Assembly: GCA_030152565.1 (NCBI GenBank)
Contig: JASLJE010000001.1
Location: 1 to 64,000, forward strand
Source: Peptoniphilaceae bacterium
GTDB lineage: Bacteria > Bacillota > Clostridia > Tissierellales > Peptoniphilaceae
DNA: 64,000 bases
Direction of reading: 5' to 3'
Each line of letters opens with the position of its first letter. The stretch's first letter is position 1. Positions 44,582-52,963 of the stretch are shown here, piece after piece. The notes under the pieces were generated by a model. The model worked only from the letters and a program-made list of their open reading frames with translations. It searched no databases and was not told the origin of the DNA. A program made the position numbers and the translations under genes.

Positions 44582-45706
44582 ATGAGAAATCCATATGAAG
44601 TGCTGGAAGTAGATACCAGTGTAACTTCTGATGAATTGAAAAAACAGTATAGAAGACTTGCTAAGAAGTATCATCCCGATTTAAATCCTAATGATGACGA
44701 AGCATCTGAAAAACTTAAGGAAATAAATGAGGCCTATTCTATCTTGTCAGACCCAGAAAAAAGGGACATGTTTGACAGGTATGGAGAAGCTGCCTTTGAT
44801 CCAAACTCAGGCTTTGGAGGCGGAGGTTTTGGCGGAGGCGTTGGAGATATATTCTCAGATCTTTTCTCTGATTTATTTGGTGGTGGTCAAAGTTATCAAA
44901 AGACTGATCCCAATAGACCGAGAAGGGGAGCTGATATTGAAACCAGAGTTCATATAAGCTTTAAGGAAGCTGTTTTTGGAGTTGAAAAAGAAGTTCAATT
45001 TAGAAGAAAAGAAAATTGTAAGACCTGTTCAGGAAGTGGAGTTAAGGAAGGTAGTTCTAAGGATACCTGCCACAAGTGCCACGGTACAGGCCAGGTACAA
45101 TATCAAAGATCCACCCCCTTTGGTCAATTTACATCTGTAGAGACCTGTGATGCCTGCAATGGCAGTGGGGAAATTATCAAGGAAAAATGTGAGACCTGCC
45201 ACGGTCAAGGCCAGGTTATGAACAATATGAAGATCAAGGTTAAGATTCCAGAAGGAATCGACAATGGTTCAATCATCCCTATCAGGGGCAAGGGAAATGA
45301 AGGGGAAAATGGAGGACCAGCAGGAGATCTTTACATTATAGTAACTGTTGAAGAACATGAAATCTTTAAGAGAAATGGCAATGACATACACTATGAGCTT
45401 CCAATAAGCTTTGTAACAGCCAGTCTTGGAGAGGACATTGAAATACCTCTACTAGATGGAACCATGGACTACACCATACCAGCAGGAACCCAACCGGGAA
45501 CCAGATTTAAGGTTAAGGGCAAGGGTGTAAAGGACGTAAGGACCAAGAGGCCTGGGGATATTTACTTTGACGTCAAGGTGATTATACCAAAGGAACTTTC
45601 CAAGGAACAAAAGGAAAAATTAAAAGAATTTGCAGAAATCTCTGGCAAGGAAGTTAAGGAACCTAGAAAGAACTTCTTTGACAAGATAAAAGATTTCTTT
45701 GACTAA
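44582..45706 (+). CDS. dnaJ: Chaperone DnaJ
   Basis: A 374-residue Hsp40. J domain (1-70) with HPD in KKYHPDLNP, glycine/phenylalanine region (about 77-105), four CxxCxGxG zinc repeats (starting CKTCSGSG, CHKCHGTG, CDACNGSG, CETCHGQG) and the C-terminal substrate domains. It follows dnaK after a 95-base gap with hairpin. Confidence 0.97.
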   Translation: MRNPYEVLEVDTSVTSDELKKQYRRLAKKYHPDLNPNDDEASEKLKEINEAYSILSDPEKRDMFDRYGEAAFDPNSGFGGGGFGGGVGDIFSDLFSDLFGGGQSYQKTDPNRPRRGADIETRVHISFKEAVFGVEKEVQFRRKENCKTCSGSGVKEGSSKDTCHKCHGTGQVQYQRSTPFGQFTSVETCDACNGSGEIIKEKCETCHGQGQVMNNMKIKVKIPEGIDNGSIIPIRGKGNEGENGGPAGDLYIIVTVEEHEIFKRNGNDIHYELPISFVTASLGEDIEIPLLDGTMDYTIPAGTQPGTRFKVKGKGVKDVRTKRPGDIYFDVKVIIPKELSKEQKEKLKEFAEISGKEVKEPRKNFFDKIKDFFD

Positions 45707-45741
45707 AAAGGTTTTTAGGTTATCCTAAAAGCTTTTTTATT
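45705..45741 (+). terminator. Terminator after dnaJ
   Basis: AAAAAG ... TTTTAGG / CCTAAAA ... CTTTTTT hairpin with TTAT loop and a T run, starting at the dnaJ stop codon. Confidence 0.75.
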
Positions 45742-45753
45742 TTATACAATAGT

Positions 45754-45762
45754 TGGTATAAT
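45754..45762 (+). promoter_or_regulatory. Extended -10 for prmA operon
   Basis: TGGTATAAT (TGnTATAAT) 20 bp before the prmA start. Confidence 0.5.
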
Positions 45763-45782
45763 GGAAGAATAAGAGGTGGAAA

Positions 45783-46694
45783 ATGGAAAATCAATTTATT
45801 TTAGTAGAAGCAATAATGGACAGAAGCTATAGGGACTACATAGACCAACTGATCTATGACTATGACTTTGTAGGCATGGAAATAGAAGACAGTGATGATA
45901 TAAAAGAATACTTGGACCATATGAAGGACTGGGAAATAACAGACTTGGAATATGAGAAAAAAGATAGAATAAGGATAAAAATCTACTTTAACCAGGACCA
46001 GGAGGGAAGAAAAGAGGCAGAAAGATTTAAGAAAAACCTTTTAGAATCTATAGAAGGCCTGGAAATCCTAGAAGAAGATGTGGATAATTCCAACTGGGAA
46101 GAAGAGTGGAAAAAATCCTACCAATCCTTTGAAATAGGAAAAAATATTATTATTAAGCCTAGCTGGGAAGACCTGGATAAGAAGGATAAGATGATTATAG
46201 AGATAGATCCTAAGATGGCCTTTGGAACAGGAAGCCATGAGACTACATCCATGTGTATGGAATATATAGAGGATGAAGACTTAGAGGGTAAGAAGATTCT
46301 AGATATAGGCTGTGGCTCAGGCATCCTTTCAATCTTAGCCAGTAAGCTAGGAGCAGACAGTATAGACGCAGTAGACATAGATGAATATGCCCTAGCATCT
46401 ACCAAGGACAATGCCAGGATAAATGGTGTAGACAATATAGAGATCTTCTACAGCAATCTTTTCTCCCATGCAGAGGGAAGCTACCATATAATTTTTGCCA
46501 ATATTTTAGCTGAAATATTGGTAGACATGATAGACAAGTCACAAGACCACCTGGAAGAAGGGGGACTTTTAGTATTGTCAGGAATTATTAGGGAGAGGGA
46601 AGACCTAGTGGCCCAGGCCCTAGAGAGAAATGATTATAGCTTAATAGATAAAAAATATAAAGGAGACTGGGTCCTTCTAGTGGCCCAAAAATAA
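45783..46694 (+). CDS. prmA: Ribosomal protein L11 methyltransferase
   Basis: A 303-residue SAM-dependent enzyme that methylates L11. The N-terminal substrate-binding domain (1-125) precedes the methyltransferase fold with MAFGTGSHETT (about 145-155), SAM motif I DIGCGSGIL and motif IV-like FANILAEIL. Its place after dnaJ is conserved in Firmicutes. AGAGGTGG precedes the start. Confidence 0.95.
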   Translation: MENQFILVEAIMDRSYRDYIDQLIYDYDFVGMEIEDSDDIKEYLDHMKDWEITDLEYEKKDRIRIKIYFNQDQEGRKEAERFKKNLLESIEGLEILEEDVDNSNWEEEWKKSYQSFEIGKNIIIKPSWEDLDKKDKMIIEIDPKMAFGTGSHETTSMCMEYIEDEDLEGKKILDIGCGSGILSILASKLGADSIDAVDIDEYALASTKDNARINGVDNIEIFYSNLFSHAEGSYHIIFANILAEILVDMIDKSQDHLEEGGLLVLSGIIREREDLVAQALERNDYSLIDKKYKGDWVLLVAQK

Positions 46695-46695
46695 G

Positions 46696-47430
46696 ATGTA
46701 TAGATTTTTTGAAGACGAGACCAGGTTAAGAGACGGAAAAATATATATTTTTGATGAAAACTACAGGCATATAGTAAGGGTTCTAAGAATAGATGCCAAG
46801 GAAGAGTTTGAAGTGGTCCTAGGAGAGACCATTTATTTGGTCCAAATAGAAGAAGAAAGAGAAGACCATATAGTATGTAAAATCCTAGGTGAGAAAAAGG
46901 GAGAAAATGAATCCCCCCTTAGGCTTAGGATCTACCAAGGCCTACCCAAGTCAGACAAGCTAGAACTTATCATCCAAAAGACCATAGAGCTGGGAGTAGT
47001 ATCTATAACTCCATTTAAGAGTAAGAGGACAGTGGTTAAGTGGGATGAAAAGAAGGAAAAAAAGAAGATAAAAAGATATGAGGAAATAGCCAAGGCAGCG
47101 AGTAAACAGGCCAAGAGGGACTATATTCCAGAGATAAAACCCCTTATGGATTTCAAGGATTTGGTTGAAGTAGTTGACCAAGGGGCAACTATTTTGGCCT
47201 ATGAAATCGAGGGTAGACCTATGAAGGAGGTCTTAAAAGAAGTGGAAGAGCTGGGACAAAAAGATGTTAATGTAATAATTGGACCAGAGGGAGGCTTTGC
47301 CCCAGAAGAGGTGGAGCTTTTAAGAGCTAAGGGGGCCCATGTGGTAAACTTAGGCAATAGAATCCTTAGGACAGAGACTGCTGCCATCAGCCTAGCTTCC
47401 ATAATACAATATGAATTAGGAGATTTATAA
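46696..47430 (+). CDS. rsmE: 16S rRNA (uracil1498-N3)-methyltransferase
   Basis: A 244-residue SPOUT enzyme: an N-terminal PUA-like domain and a trefoil-knot methyltransferase domain with IIGPEGGFAPEE and LGNRILRTETA, both hallmark. It begins one base after the prmA stop, and its stop overlaps the mtaB start by one base. Confidence 0.95.
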   Translation: MYRFFEDETRLRDGKIYIFDENYRHIVRVLRIDAKEEFEVVLGETIYLVQIEEEREDHIVCKILGEKKGENESPLRLRIYQGLPKSDKLELIIQKTIELGVVSITPFKSKRTVVKWDEKKEKKKIKRYEEIAKAASKQAKRDYIPEIKPLMDFKDLVEVVDQGATILAYEIEGRPMKEVLKEVEELGQKDVNVIIGPEGGFAPEEVELLRAKGAHVVNLGNRILRTETAAISLASIIQYELGDL

Positions 47431-48737
47431 TGAAGACATTTAATATATATACTCTTGGTTGTAAGGTAAACCAGTATGAAAGTGAGGCCATGGAAAAGAT
47501 CTTTATCAAGGATGGCTATGAAAAGGTGGACAGGGATGATGTGGCCGATGTTTACATCATCAATACTTGTACAGTAACAGCGGCAGCTGACAGCAAGTCT
47601 AGACAGTATATATCCAAGGCTAGAAAGCTAAATCCCCAGGCAACCATAGCAGTGGTAGGCTGCTATAGCCAGGTGGCCTCTGAAGAGGTTGAAGGCCTGG
47701 AAGGGGTAGATATTGTGGTGGGAACCAAGCATAGAAATCAAATCTTAGATTTGGTTAAGGACCACAAGGCCAATAAGAAACCTATAAATGTGGTTGAAAG
47801 CATTAAGAAAAACCAGGACTTTGATGAGATGGAGACCAATGAAGATAGGTATATGACCAGGGCCTATATAAAGATCCAAGAAGGCTGTAATATGTTTTGC
47901 AGCTACTGTATTATTCCCTATGCTAGAGGACCAATCTCTTCAAGGGATTTTGACCATATTGTGGTGGAGGCCAAGAGATTGGCCCAGGCAGGCTACAAGG
48001 AAATAATTCTTACAGGTATTCATGTAGAGTCCTATGGTAAGGACAAGGGCAAGGACTATCAAAGGCTAATTGACGTTATAGAGGCGGTTTCCCAGGTGGA
48101 GGGCATAGAGAGGATTAGACTATCCAGTGTGGAACCTAACACCATAACTGATGACTTTTTAACCAGGCTTAAGGCTACTAAAAAGGCCTGTGACCACTTC
48201 CACCTGTCCCTACAAAGTGGGTCAGATGACATCCTAAAGGCCATGAATAGAAAGTATGATACCAAGACCTACAAGGACAAGATAGACCTGATTAGGACCT
48301 ATTTCCCAGAGGCAGGTATTACTACAGATTTGATTTGTGGTTTTCCAGGAGAGACTGAAGAAAACCACCAGGAGACCATGGACTTTATAGGGACCATAGG
48401 CTTTTCTAAAATCCATATCTTTCCTTATTCTAGAAGGGAGGGTACTCCTGCAGCCGACTTTAAAGGTCAGCTAAGCAATAAGGTTAAGAAGGCCAGGGCT
48501 AGGGAATTAAACAAGATGGAAAAAGATATATCCAGAGATTTTCTAGATAGCTTTATAGGAAAAGACCTGGAAGTACTCTTTGAAATCCACAATTCCAACC
48601 CTAAATACAGCAGTGGTTATTCATCAAACTACCTAAGAATTAAGGTGGACAGGGATGAAAGTTTGAAAAATACTATAAAAAGGGTTAAAATAGAGAAGAG
48701 GATTGAAGATCAACTTTATGGAAAGATATGTGACTAG
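47430..48737 (+). CDS. mtaB: tRNA t6A37 methylthiotransferase MtaB
   Basis: A 435-residue radical SAM enzyme that adds the methylthio group to t6A37. UPF0004 domain (1-130) with three cluster cysteines (TLGCKVN, NTCTVT, VGCYSQ), radical SAM CNMFCSYC motif near residue 153, and a C-terminal TRAM-like domain. The GCKVN/NTCTV wording favours MtaB over MiaB. Confidence 0.93.
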   Translation: MKTFNIYTLGCKVNQYESEAMEKIFIKDGYEKVDRDDVADVYIINTCTVTAAADSKSRQYISKARKLNPQATIAVVGCYSQVASEEVEGLEGVDIVVGTKHRNQILDLVKDHKANKKPINVVESIKKNQDFDEMETNEDRYMTRAYIKIQEGCNMFCSYCIIPYARGPISSRDFDHIVVEAKRLAQAGYKEIILTGIHVESYGKDKGKDYQRLIDVIEAVSQVEGIERIRLSSVEPNTITDDFLTRLKATKKACDHFHLSLQSGSDDILKAMNRKYDTKTYKDKIDLIRTYFPEAGITTDLICGFPGETEENHQETMDFIGTIGFSKIHIFPYSRREGTPAADFKGQLSNKVKKARARELNKMEKDISRDFLDSFIGKDLEVLFEIHNSNPKYSSGYSSNYLRIKVDRDESLKNTIKRVKIEKRIEDQLYGKICD

Positions 48738-48748
48738 GAGGTGAAACA

Positions 48749-49087
48749 ATGGACTGTATTTTTTGTAAATTAGCAAATGGAGAGATTCCAACAGAGGTGG
48801 TCTATGAAGACGACTATGTTTTTGCTTTTAATGATATGGATCCACAAGCGCCTATTCATATGCTTTTTATCCCCAAGGCTCACATAGACTCAGCCAATGA
48901 AATAGAGGATGAAGATATAATTGTAGCCAGGATTTTTAGGGCAATAAAAAAGGTTGCCAAGGAAAAGGGTTTTGATAAAGATGGTTATAGGGTTGTAAAC
49001 AATTGTGGAATTGACGGCGGTCAAACAGTAGAACATTTACACTTTCACGTCTTGGCTGAAAGAAAAATGTTATGGCCACCAGGTTGA
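48749..49087 (+). CDS. hinT: HIT-family purine nucleoside phosphoramidase (HinT)
   Basis: A 112-residue histidine-triad protein starting MDCIFCKLANGEIPT, with HLHFHVL catalytic triad (about 96-102). AGGAGGTG precedes the start. Order mtaB-hinT-rpsU is conserved in Firmicutes. Confidence 0.93.
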   Translation: MDCIFCKLANGEIPTEVVYEDDYVFAFNDMDPQAPIHMLFIPKAHIDSANEIEDEDIIVARIFRAIKKVAKEKGFDKDGYRVVNNCGIDGGQTVEHLHFHVLAERKMLWPPG

Positions 49088-49118
49088 TTTTAAAACACTG
49101 ATTTTACACAATTTGCTG

Positions 49119-49147
49119 TTGCAAAATGTTTACTTTTATAATATAAT
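49119..49147 (+). promoter_or_regulatory. Promoter and structured leader of rpsU
   Basis: TTGCAA (49119-49124), 17-bp spacer, TATAAT (49142-49147). The roughly 50-base leader that follows holds two small hairpins, GTCC / GGAC (49163-49175) and ACTCT / AGAGT (49076-style arms at 49176-49187), before the AGGGGAGGG ribosome site. Confidence 0.7.
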
Positions 49148-49206
49148 CATAAAGTATCTAAAGTCCTGTAAGGACACTCTTGAGAGTATGAGGGGAGGGA
49201 TAGTTG

Positions 49207-49386
49207 ATGACAGAGATTAAGGTTGGCGAAAATGAATCTATAGATAATGCTCTTAAAAGATTTAAAAGACAATGTGCTCGTTCAGGAGTTCTTTCTGAAT
49301 ACAGAAAAAGAGAACACTATGAAAAACCAAGTATAAAGAGAAAGAAAAAATCTGAAGCAGCAAGAAGAAAGAAAAAAAGAGGCTAA
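49207..49386 (+). CDS. rpsU: Ribosomal protein S21
   Basis: A 59-residue basic 30S protein with the family pattern VGENESIDNALKRFKR and an arginine/lysine-rich tail. I start at the ATG at 49207; a TTG codon directly before it would add one residue. A strong AGGGGAGGG site precedes it. It has its own promoter and terminators. Confidence 0.96.
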   Translation: MTEIKVGENESIDNALKRFKRQCARSGVLSEYRKREHYEKPSIKRKKKSEAARRKKKRG

Positions 49387-49396
49387 TTTGGGTTTT

Positions 49397-49428
49397 ATGG
49401 CAGATTTATCTGCCATTTTTATTTTTAA
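49397..49428 (+). terminator. Terminator 1 after rpsU
   Basis: ATGGCAGA / TCTGCCAT stem, TTTA loop, then TTTTATTTTT. Confidence 0.9.
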
Positions 49429-49450
49429 AATATAAGAGATTTAAAATACA

Positions 49451-49482
49451 AAACTGATTGGATAACCAATCAGTCTTTTTTT
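49451..49482. terminator. Terminator 2, shared by rpsU and the lipoprotein gene
   Basis: ACTGATTGG / CCAATCAGT stem with ATAA loop; CTTTTTTT on plus and TTTTGTATTTT on minus. It lies between convergent genes. Confidence 0.85.
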
Positions 49483-50200
49483 AGTAATAATATTCTATTT
49501 GTGAATTAGGAAAGGCCATATCATTGGAAAGAATTGGCTCTACAGCTTCCTTGAATTCTTGTGGACTGCCTGTCTTTAGTCCAGAAAAGTTTGGCGCCAT
49601 TTCCATAATAGCCTTTTCGCCCCATAGGACTAGCTTGTCGTGGTTGGCAGCCTTAAAGTGGCTTATAATACCGATCTTATTGTCGTCATACTTTACCACC
49701 CAACCAAAGGCATCAGGGTTTTCAAACCTGGCAACTGCCTGTAGGTAGTTAAGGTCTATAGGTTTACCACTGTCATTATTGTCTTCAGTGATTTCTATCT
49801 TACCACCATTTCTATTGTTTATTTCCCCAATTAAAATATTGGTCTTGTCCTGATTAAAGCTAACTTCTTTTTCTTCTTCAGCTTCTTCCTTATCCTCAGG
49901 TTTTTCTTCTTCAGAATCTTCCTTGTCTTCAGGCTTTTCCTCTTCAGGATCTTTTTTGTCTTCTTCTGTTTTATCTTCTTCTTCTTTTTCAGGATCTTCC
50001 TTGTCTTCAGGCTTTTCCTCTTCAGTTTCTTCTTCCTTCTTGTCATCATCCTTGGATGTGTCCTTGTCGTCTTCCTTGTCCTCTATATCTTCCACCGGCT
50101 TATTATCTTCTTTGTCCTTAGTGTTTCCGCAGGCAACCAGTGAAAGGCTGGCTAGGATTAACATAAGTGTAAATATGAATGATTTTAATTTTTTCTTCAT
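49481..50200 (-). CDS. Lipoprotein with acidic repeat region
   Basis: A 239-residue exported lipoprotein. The signal peptide ends in the lipobox SLVAC with lipidated C24. Residues about 26-118 are a low-complexity run of K, E, D and P with repeated EEKPEDKED units, probably an extended linker that lifts the C-terminal domain through the wall. The C-terminal part (about 119-239) is a compact domain I do not recognise (contains YLQAVARFENPDAFGWVVKY). AGGAGGGA precedes the start. The repeat DNA includes 32-bp exact repeats. Confidence 0.8.
   Translation of the reverse strand: MKKKLKSFIFTLMLILASLSLVACGNTKDKEDNKPVEDIEDKEDDKDTSKDDDKKEEETEEEKPEDKEDPEKEEEDKTEEDKKDPEEEKPEDKEDSEEEKPEDKEEAEEEKEVSFNQDKTNILIGEINNRNGGKIEITEDNNDSGKPIDLNYLQAVARFENPDAFGWVVKYDDNKIGIISHFKAANHDKLVLWGEKAIMEMAPNFSGLKTGSPQEFKEAVEPILSNDMAFPNSQIEYYY
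49916..50025. repeat. 32-bp direct repeats within the lipoprotein gene
   Basis: A 32-bp segment at 49916-49947 recurs exactly at 49994-50025, 78 bp later (26 codons), with a third diverged copy just before at about 49884-49915. The spacing keeps the reading frame, so recombination or slippage would change linker length without breaking the gene. Confidence 0.85.
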
Positions 50201-50319
50201 AAAATCCCTCCTTTATGCTCTTTATTATAACATATATTGATTTTTTATTATATTGTCTAATATAACAATATGGTAATAATGACCGTTTAAGGGTATAATT
50301 TAATAAAGGAGGAATGAAT

Positions 50320-50799
50320 ATGTGGCCATTTAGTTTAGTTGATATAAATATTTTATTTTCACTACTTTTAATAGCTGGTGTTACGGCCATTTTATTTGAA
50401 GTATTTATTCCAAGCTTTGGAGCTATAGGAATTACGGGAGCCGTATTTATCTATATAGCCCTTGGTTTGATATCGGATTTAACAGATCCCTTAAACAATA
50501 TACTTATATCATTTATCATTGCAGTACTTATATCTTTTATCTTAATAAGATTGATTTTAAAGACCAAAAAAGTCGATGACTTGGTTTTGGACAAGAGTAT
50601 AGAATCCTTGGCCAGCCAGGAAAAACAGCCGGACAATACTATCGGGGTTGTCATGTCAAATCTTAGACCAGTAGGCAAGATCAAGGTGGCAGGCAAGGTC
50701 TATGAGGCCCAATCCTGTGAAGAGTTTATTGAAAAGGGAGCAAAGATTGAAATTATAGAGGTTAAGGGAAACAAAATTTATTGTAGGAGGATTGATTAA
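50320..50799 (+). CDS. NfeD-like membrane protein
   Basis: A 159-residue protein of the short NfeD type (YqeZ C-terminal/NfeD1b-like): about three membrane helices (roughly 8-28, 33-52, 58-80) and a C-terminal OB-fold (about 105-158, GKIKVAGKVYEAQS). It is always found next to flotillin-type genes and is thought to work with them in membrane microdomains; here its stop overlaps the floA start by one base. I start at 50320, seven bases after GGAGG, rather than at the ATG two codons upstream. Confidence 0.85.
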   Translation: MWPFSLVDINILFSLLLIAGVTAILFEVFIPSFGAIGITGAVFIYIALGLISDLTDPLNNILISFIIAVLISFILIRLILKTKKVDDLVLDKSIESLASQEKQPDNTIGVVMSNLRPVGKIKVAGKVYEAQSCEEFIEKGAKIEIIEVKGNKIYCRRID

Positions 50800-51791
50800 T
50801 GCCATTTGATTTTTCAGTTATTTTTATCACTGTAGTGATTATAATCTTATTATCACTATTTTTTACCTTTATTCCAGTAGGCCTGTGGATAACTGCCTTT
50901 TTCTCAGGAGTAAGTGTAAAGATGTCCACCCTGATGGGGATGAGACTAAGAAGGGTTGTTCCATCTAGGATTATAAACCCTATGATCAAGGCCACCAAGG
51001 CTGGTTTGGACATCCAAATAGATGAACTAGAAGCCCACTACCTGGCCGGAGGAAATATAAATACGGTAGTAGATGCTTTAATAGCAGCCCAAAGGGCAAA
51101 TATAGACCTGTCCTTTAAACAGGCAGCTGCCATAGACTTGGCTGGAAGAAATGTTTTTGAAGCAGTTCAAGTATCAGTTAACCCTAAGGTTATAGAGACT
51201 CCGGAAATAGCTGCAGTAGCCATGGATGGTATCGAAGTAACAGCCAAGGCCAAGGTAACAGTAAGGGCTAATATAGATAGATTGGTAGGGGGAGCTGGAG
51301 AGGAAACTATTATAGCCAGAGTAGGTGAAGGTATAGTAACCACTGTAGGTTCAGCCAAGAACCACTCTGAGGTTTTAGAAAATCCAGACCTAATATCAAA
51401 AACAGTTTTAAACAAGGGCTTGGATTCAGGTACAGCCTTTGAAATCCTATCCATAGATATAGCTGATGTGGATGTGGGTAGAAACGTAGGCGCCAAGCTA
51501 CAGACAGAACAGGCTGAAGCAGACAAGAAAATTGCCCAGGCCAAGGCAGAAGAAAGAAGGGCCATGGCTGTGGCAACTGAACAGGAAATGGTTGCTGAAA
51601 TCAGAAGGATGAGAGCCAAGGTAGTAGAGGCGGAATCAAAGGTTCCCCTAGCTTTAGCCCATGCCTTAAATGAAGGAAGAATGGGAGCTATGGACTACTA
51701 TAATATGCAAAACATCTTGGCTGATACCCAAATGAGAGAAAGCATAGCCGGATCTGGGGAAGAAGTGGAAGACAATGAAAAAGAAGACTAG
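50799..51791 (+). CDS. floA: Flotillin-like protein FloA
   Basis: A 330-residue membrane scaffold of the YqfA/FloA family: a hairpin membrane segment at about 5-30, a PHB/SPFH domain, and a C-terminal helical tail rich in A and E (QTEQAEADKKIAQAKAEERR). Organises functional membrane microdomains and affects secretion and wall synthesis in Bacillus. Order nfeD-floA is conserved upstream of phoH. Confidence 0.95.
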   Translation: MPFDFSVIFITVVIIILLSLFFTFIPVGLWITAFFSGVSVKMSTLMGMRLRRVVPSRIINPMIKATKAGLDIQIDELEAHYLAGGNINTVVDALIAAQRANIDLSFKQAAAIDLAGRNVFEAVQVSVNPKVIETPEIAAVAMDGIEVTAKAKVTVRANIDRLVGGAGEETIIARVGEGIVTTVGSAKNHSEVLENPDLISKTVLNKGLDSGTAFEILSIDIADVDVGRNVGAKLQTEQAEADKKIAQAKAEERRAMAVATEQEMVAEIRRMRAKVVEAESKVPLALAHALNEGRMGAMDYYNMQNILADTQMRESIAGSGEEVEDNEKED

Positions 51792-51906
51792 GCCAGCTGA
51801 TGAGATAAAAAAAGAACTCACTGGCAAGGATAGGATAAAAAACTTAAGAAAAGCGGTCATCTACAGGGAAATCCTAGATAGACCAAAACACAAAAGGGGT
51901 CGTTAG
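51775..51906 (+). CDS. Small basic ORF downstream of floA
   Basis: A 43-codon ORF starting at ATG 51775 inside the floA end and stopping at TAG 51904-51906. The product is strongly basic (begins MKKKTRPADEIKKELTG, ends KHKRGR). A GGAAG stretch lies ahead of the start, and a terminator hairpin begins at 51892 over its 3' end, so the floA operon ends exactly after this frame. It occupies the place of small yqf genes in other Firmicutes, but I cannot match a family. Could be chance. Confidence 0.45.
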   Translation: MKKKTRPADEIKKELTGKDRIKNLRKAVIYREILDRPKHKRGR

Positions 51907-51919
51907 ACTCCTTTTCTTT
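51892..51919 (+). terminator. Terminator of the nfeD-floA operon
   Basis: AAAAGGGGTC / GACTCCTTTT stem with one G-T pair, GTTA loop, then CTTT. Confidence 0.75.
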
Positions 51920-51982
51920 GTCATAAATTAATGAAAAAAATATCCCATTAAGCTATAATAGATATGATAAAGTGAGGTATAT

Positions 51983-52963
51983 ATGAAGGAAGTTTATAAA
52001 GACATTAATAATATAGATAAGTTGCACATTTTATTTGGAAATCTAGATGAGAATATTAGGGAAATAGAAAGAGAATTCTCAGTAAAGATTAGGCTGGTAG
52101 ATGACCGCCTACAAATAAGGGGAGAGGAGTCCTTGGTCAAGCTTGTCCTACATCTTTTAGATGTTTTGGATGAGATTATAGAGACTAAGAAGACCCTGAG
52201 TCTAGCAGATCTTAGATATGCCATCGCCATGGAAAAGAAAAATAGTGCTGATAGTATTAAGGACTATTTGGATGATGTGGTGGTTACCACCTATCAGGGT
52301 AAGCCTATCAGGCCTAAGACTATCGGACAAAAGGCCTATGTGGATTCCATAAGAAAAAATGGCATAGTTTTTGGTATAGGACCAGCAGGTACTGGTAAGA
52401 CCTACCTGGCCATGGCCATGGCTATAGAGGCCTTTAAAAACAAGGAAGTAAATAGGATTATTTTGACCAGACCAGCTGTAGAAGCGGGAGAAAACCTGGG
52501 CTTTCTACCTGGAGACTTACAGGAAAAAATCGATCCCTACCTAAGACCTCTTTACGACGCCCTTTTTGAAATAATGGGGCCAGATACCTACCAAAAATTA
52601 ATGGAAAGAGGGCAAATTGAAGTAGCTCCTCTAGCCTATATGAGGGGAAGGACCCTGGACAATGCCTTTATTGTCCTAGATGAGGCCCAAAATACCACCA
52701 GTGAACAGATGAAGATGTTTTTAACCAGACTAGGCTATGGTTCCAAGGCTATTATAACAGGGGATATAACCCAGTTAGACCTGCCTAGGGGCAAGAAGTC
52801 AGGCCTGGTTACCATAAGGGAAATCCTAGAAGGGGTAAAGGGTATAGACTTTAAAGACTTTGATAGAAATGACGTGGTTAGACACCCACTAGTTCAAAGA
52901 ATTATTGACGCCTATGAAGAATATGAAATGAGGGAAAAAAATGGACCTACTAATAGACAATAG
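51983..52963 (+). CDS. phoH: PhoH-family ATPase
   Basis: A 326-residue P-loop protein of the PhoH/YqfG... type: N-terminal KH-like region, then the ATPase core with GPAGTGKTYLAMAMA near 134-148 and Walker B-like FIVLDEAQNTT. PhoH proteins act in RNA turnover, often with YbeY, whose gene overlaps this one by 23 bases. A TATAAT at 51954-51959 may be its -10. Confidence 0.94.
   Translation: MKEVYKDINNIDKLHILFGNLDENIREIEREFSVKIRLVDDRLQIRGEESLVKLVLHLLDVLDEIIETKKTLSLADLRYAIAMEKKNSADSIKDYLDDVVVTTYQGKPIRPKTIGQKAYVDSIRKNGIVFGIGPAGTGKTYLAMAMAIEAFKNKEVNRIILTRPAVEAGENLGFLPGDLQEKIDPYLRPLYDALFEIMGPDTYQKLMERGQIEVAPLAYMRGRTLDNAFIVLDEAQNTTSEQMKMFLTRLGYGSKAIITGDITQLDLPRGKKSGLVTIREILEGVKGIDFKDFDRNDVVRHPLVQRIIDAYEEYEMREKNGPTNRQ

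Noticed and set aside
49884..50025. Short repeated units that could suggest a CRISPR array.
   Set aside because: The repeats are in-frame within a protein gene, with no unique spacers and no cas genes.
49831..50240. Open frames in other frames and on the opposite strand of the acidic lipoprotein.
   Set aside because: They are produced by the simple-sequence repeats (poly-K or poly-S translations) and do not have start signals.
51167..51619. A 150-codon open frame on the minus strand inside floA.
   Set aside because: Antisense to the conserved flotillin coding region, with a low-complexity S/A/L-rich product.
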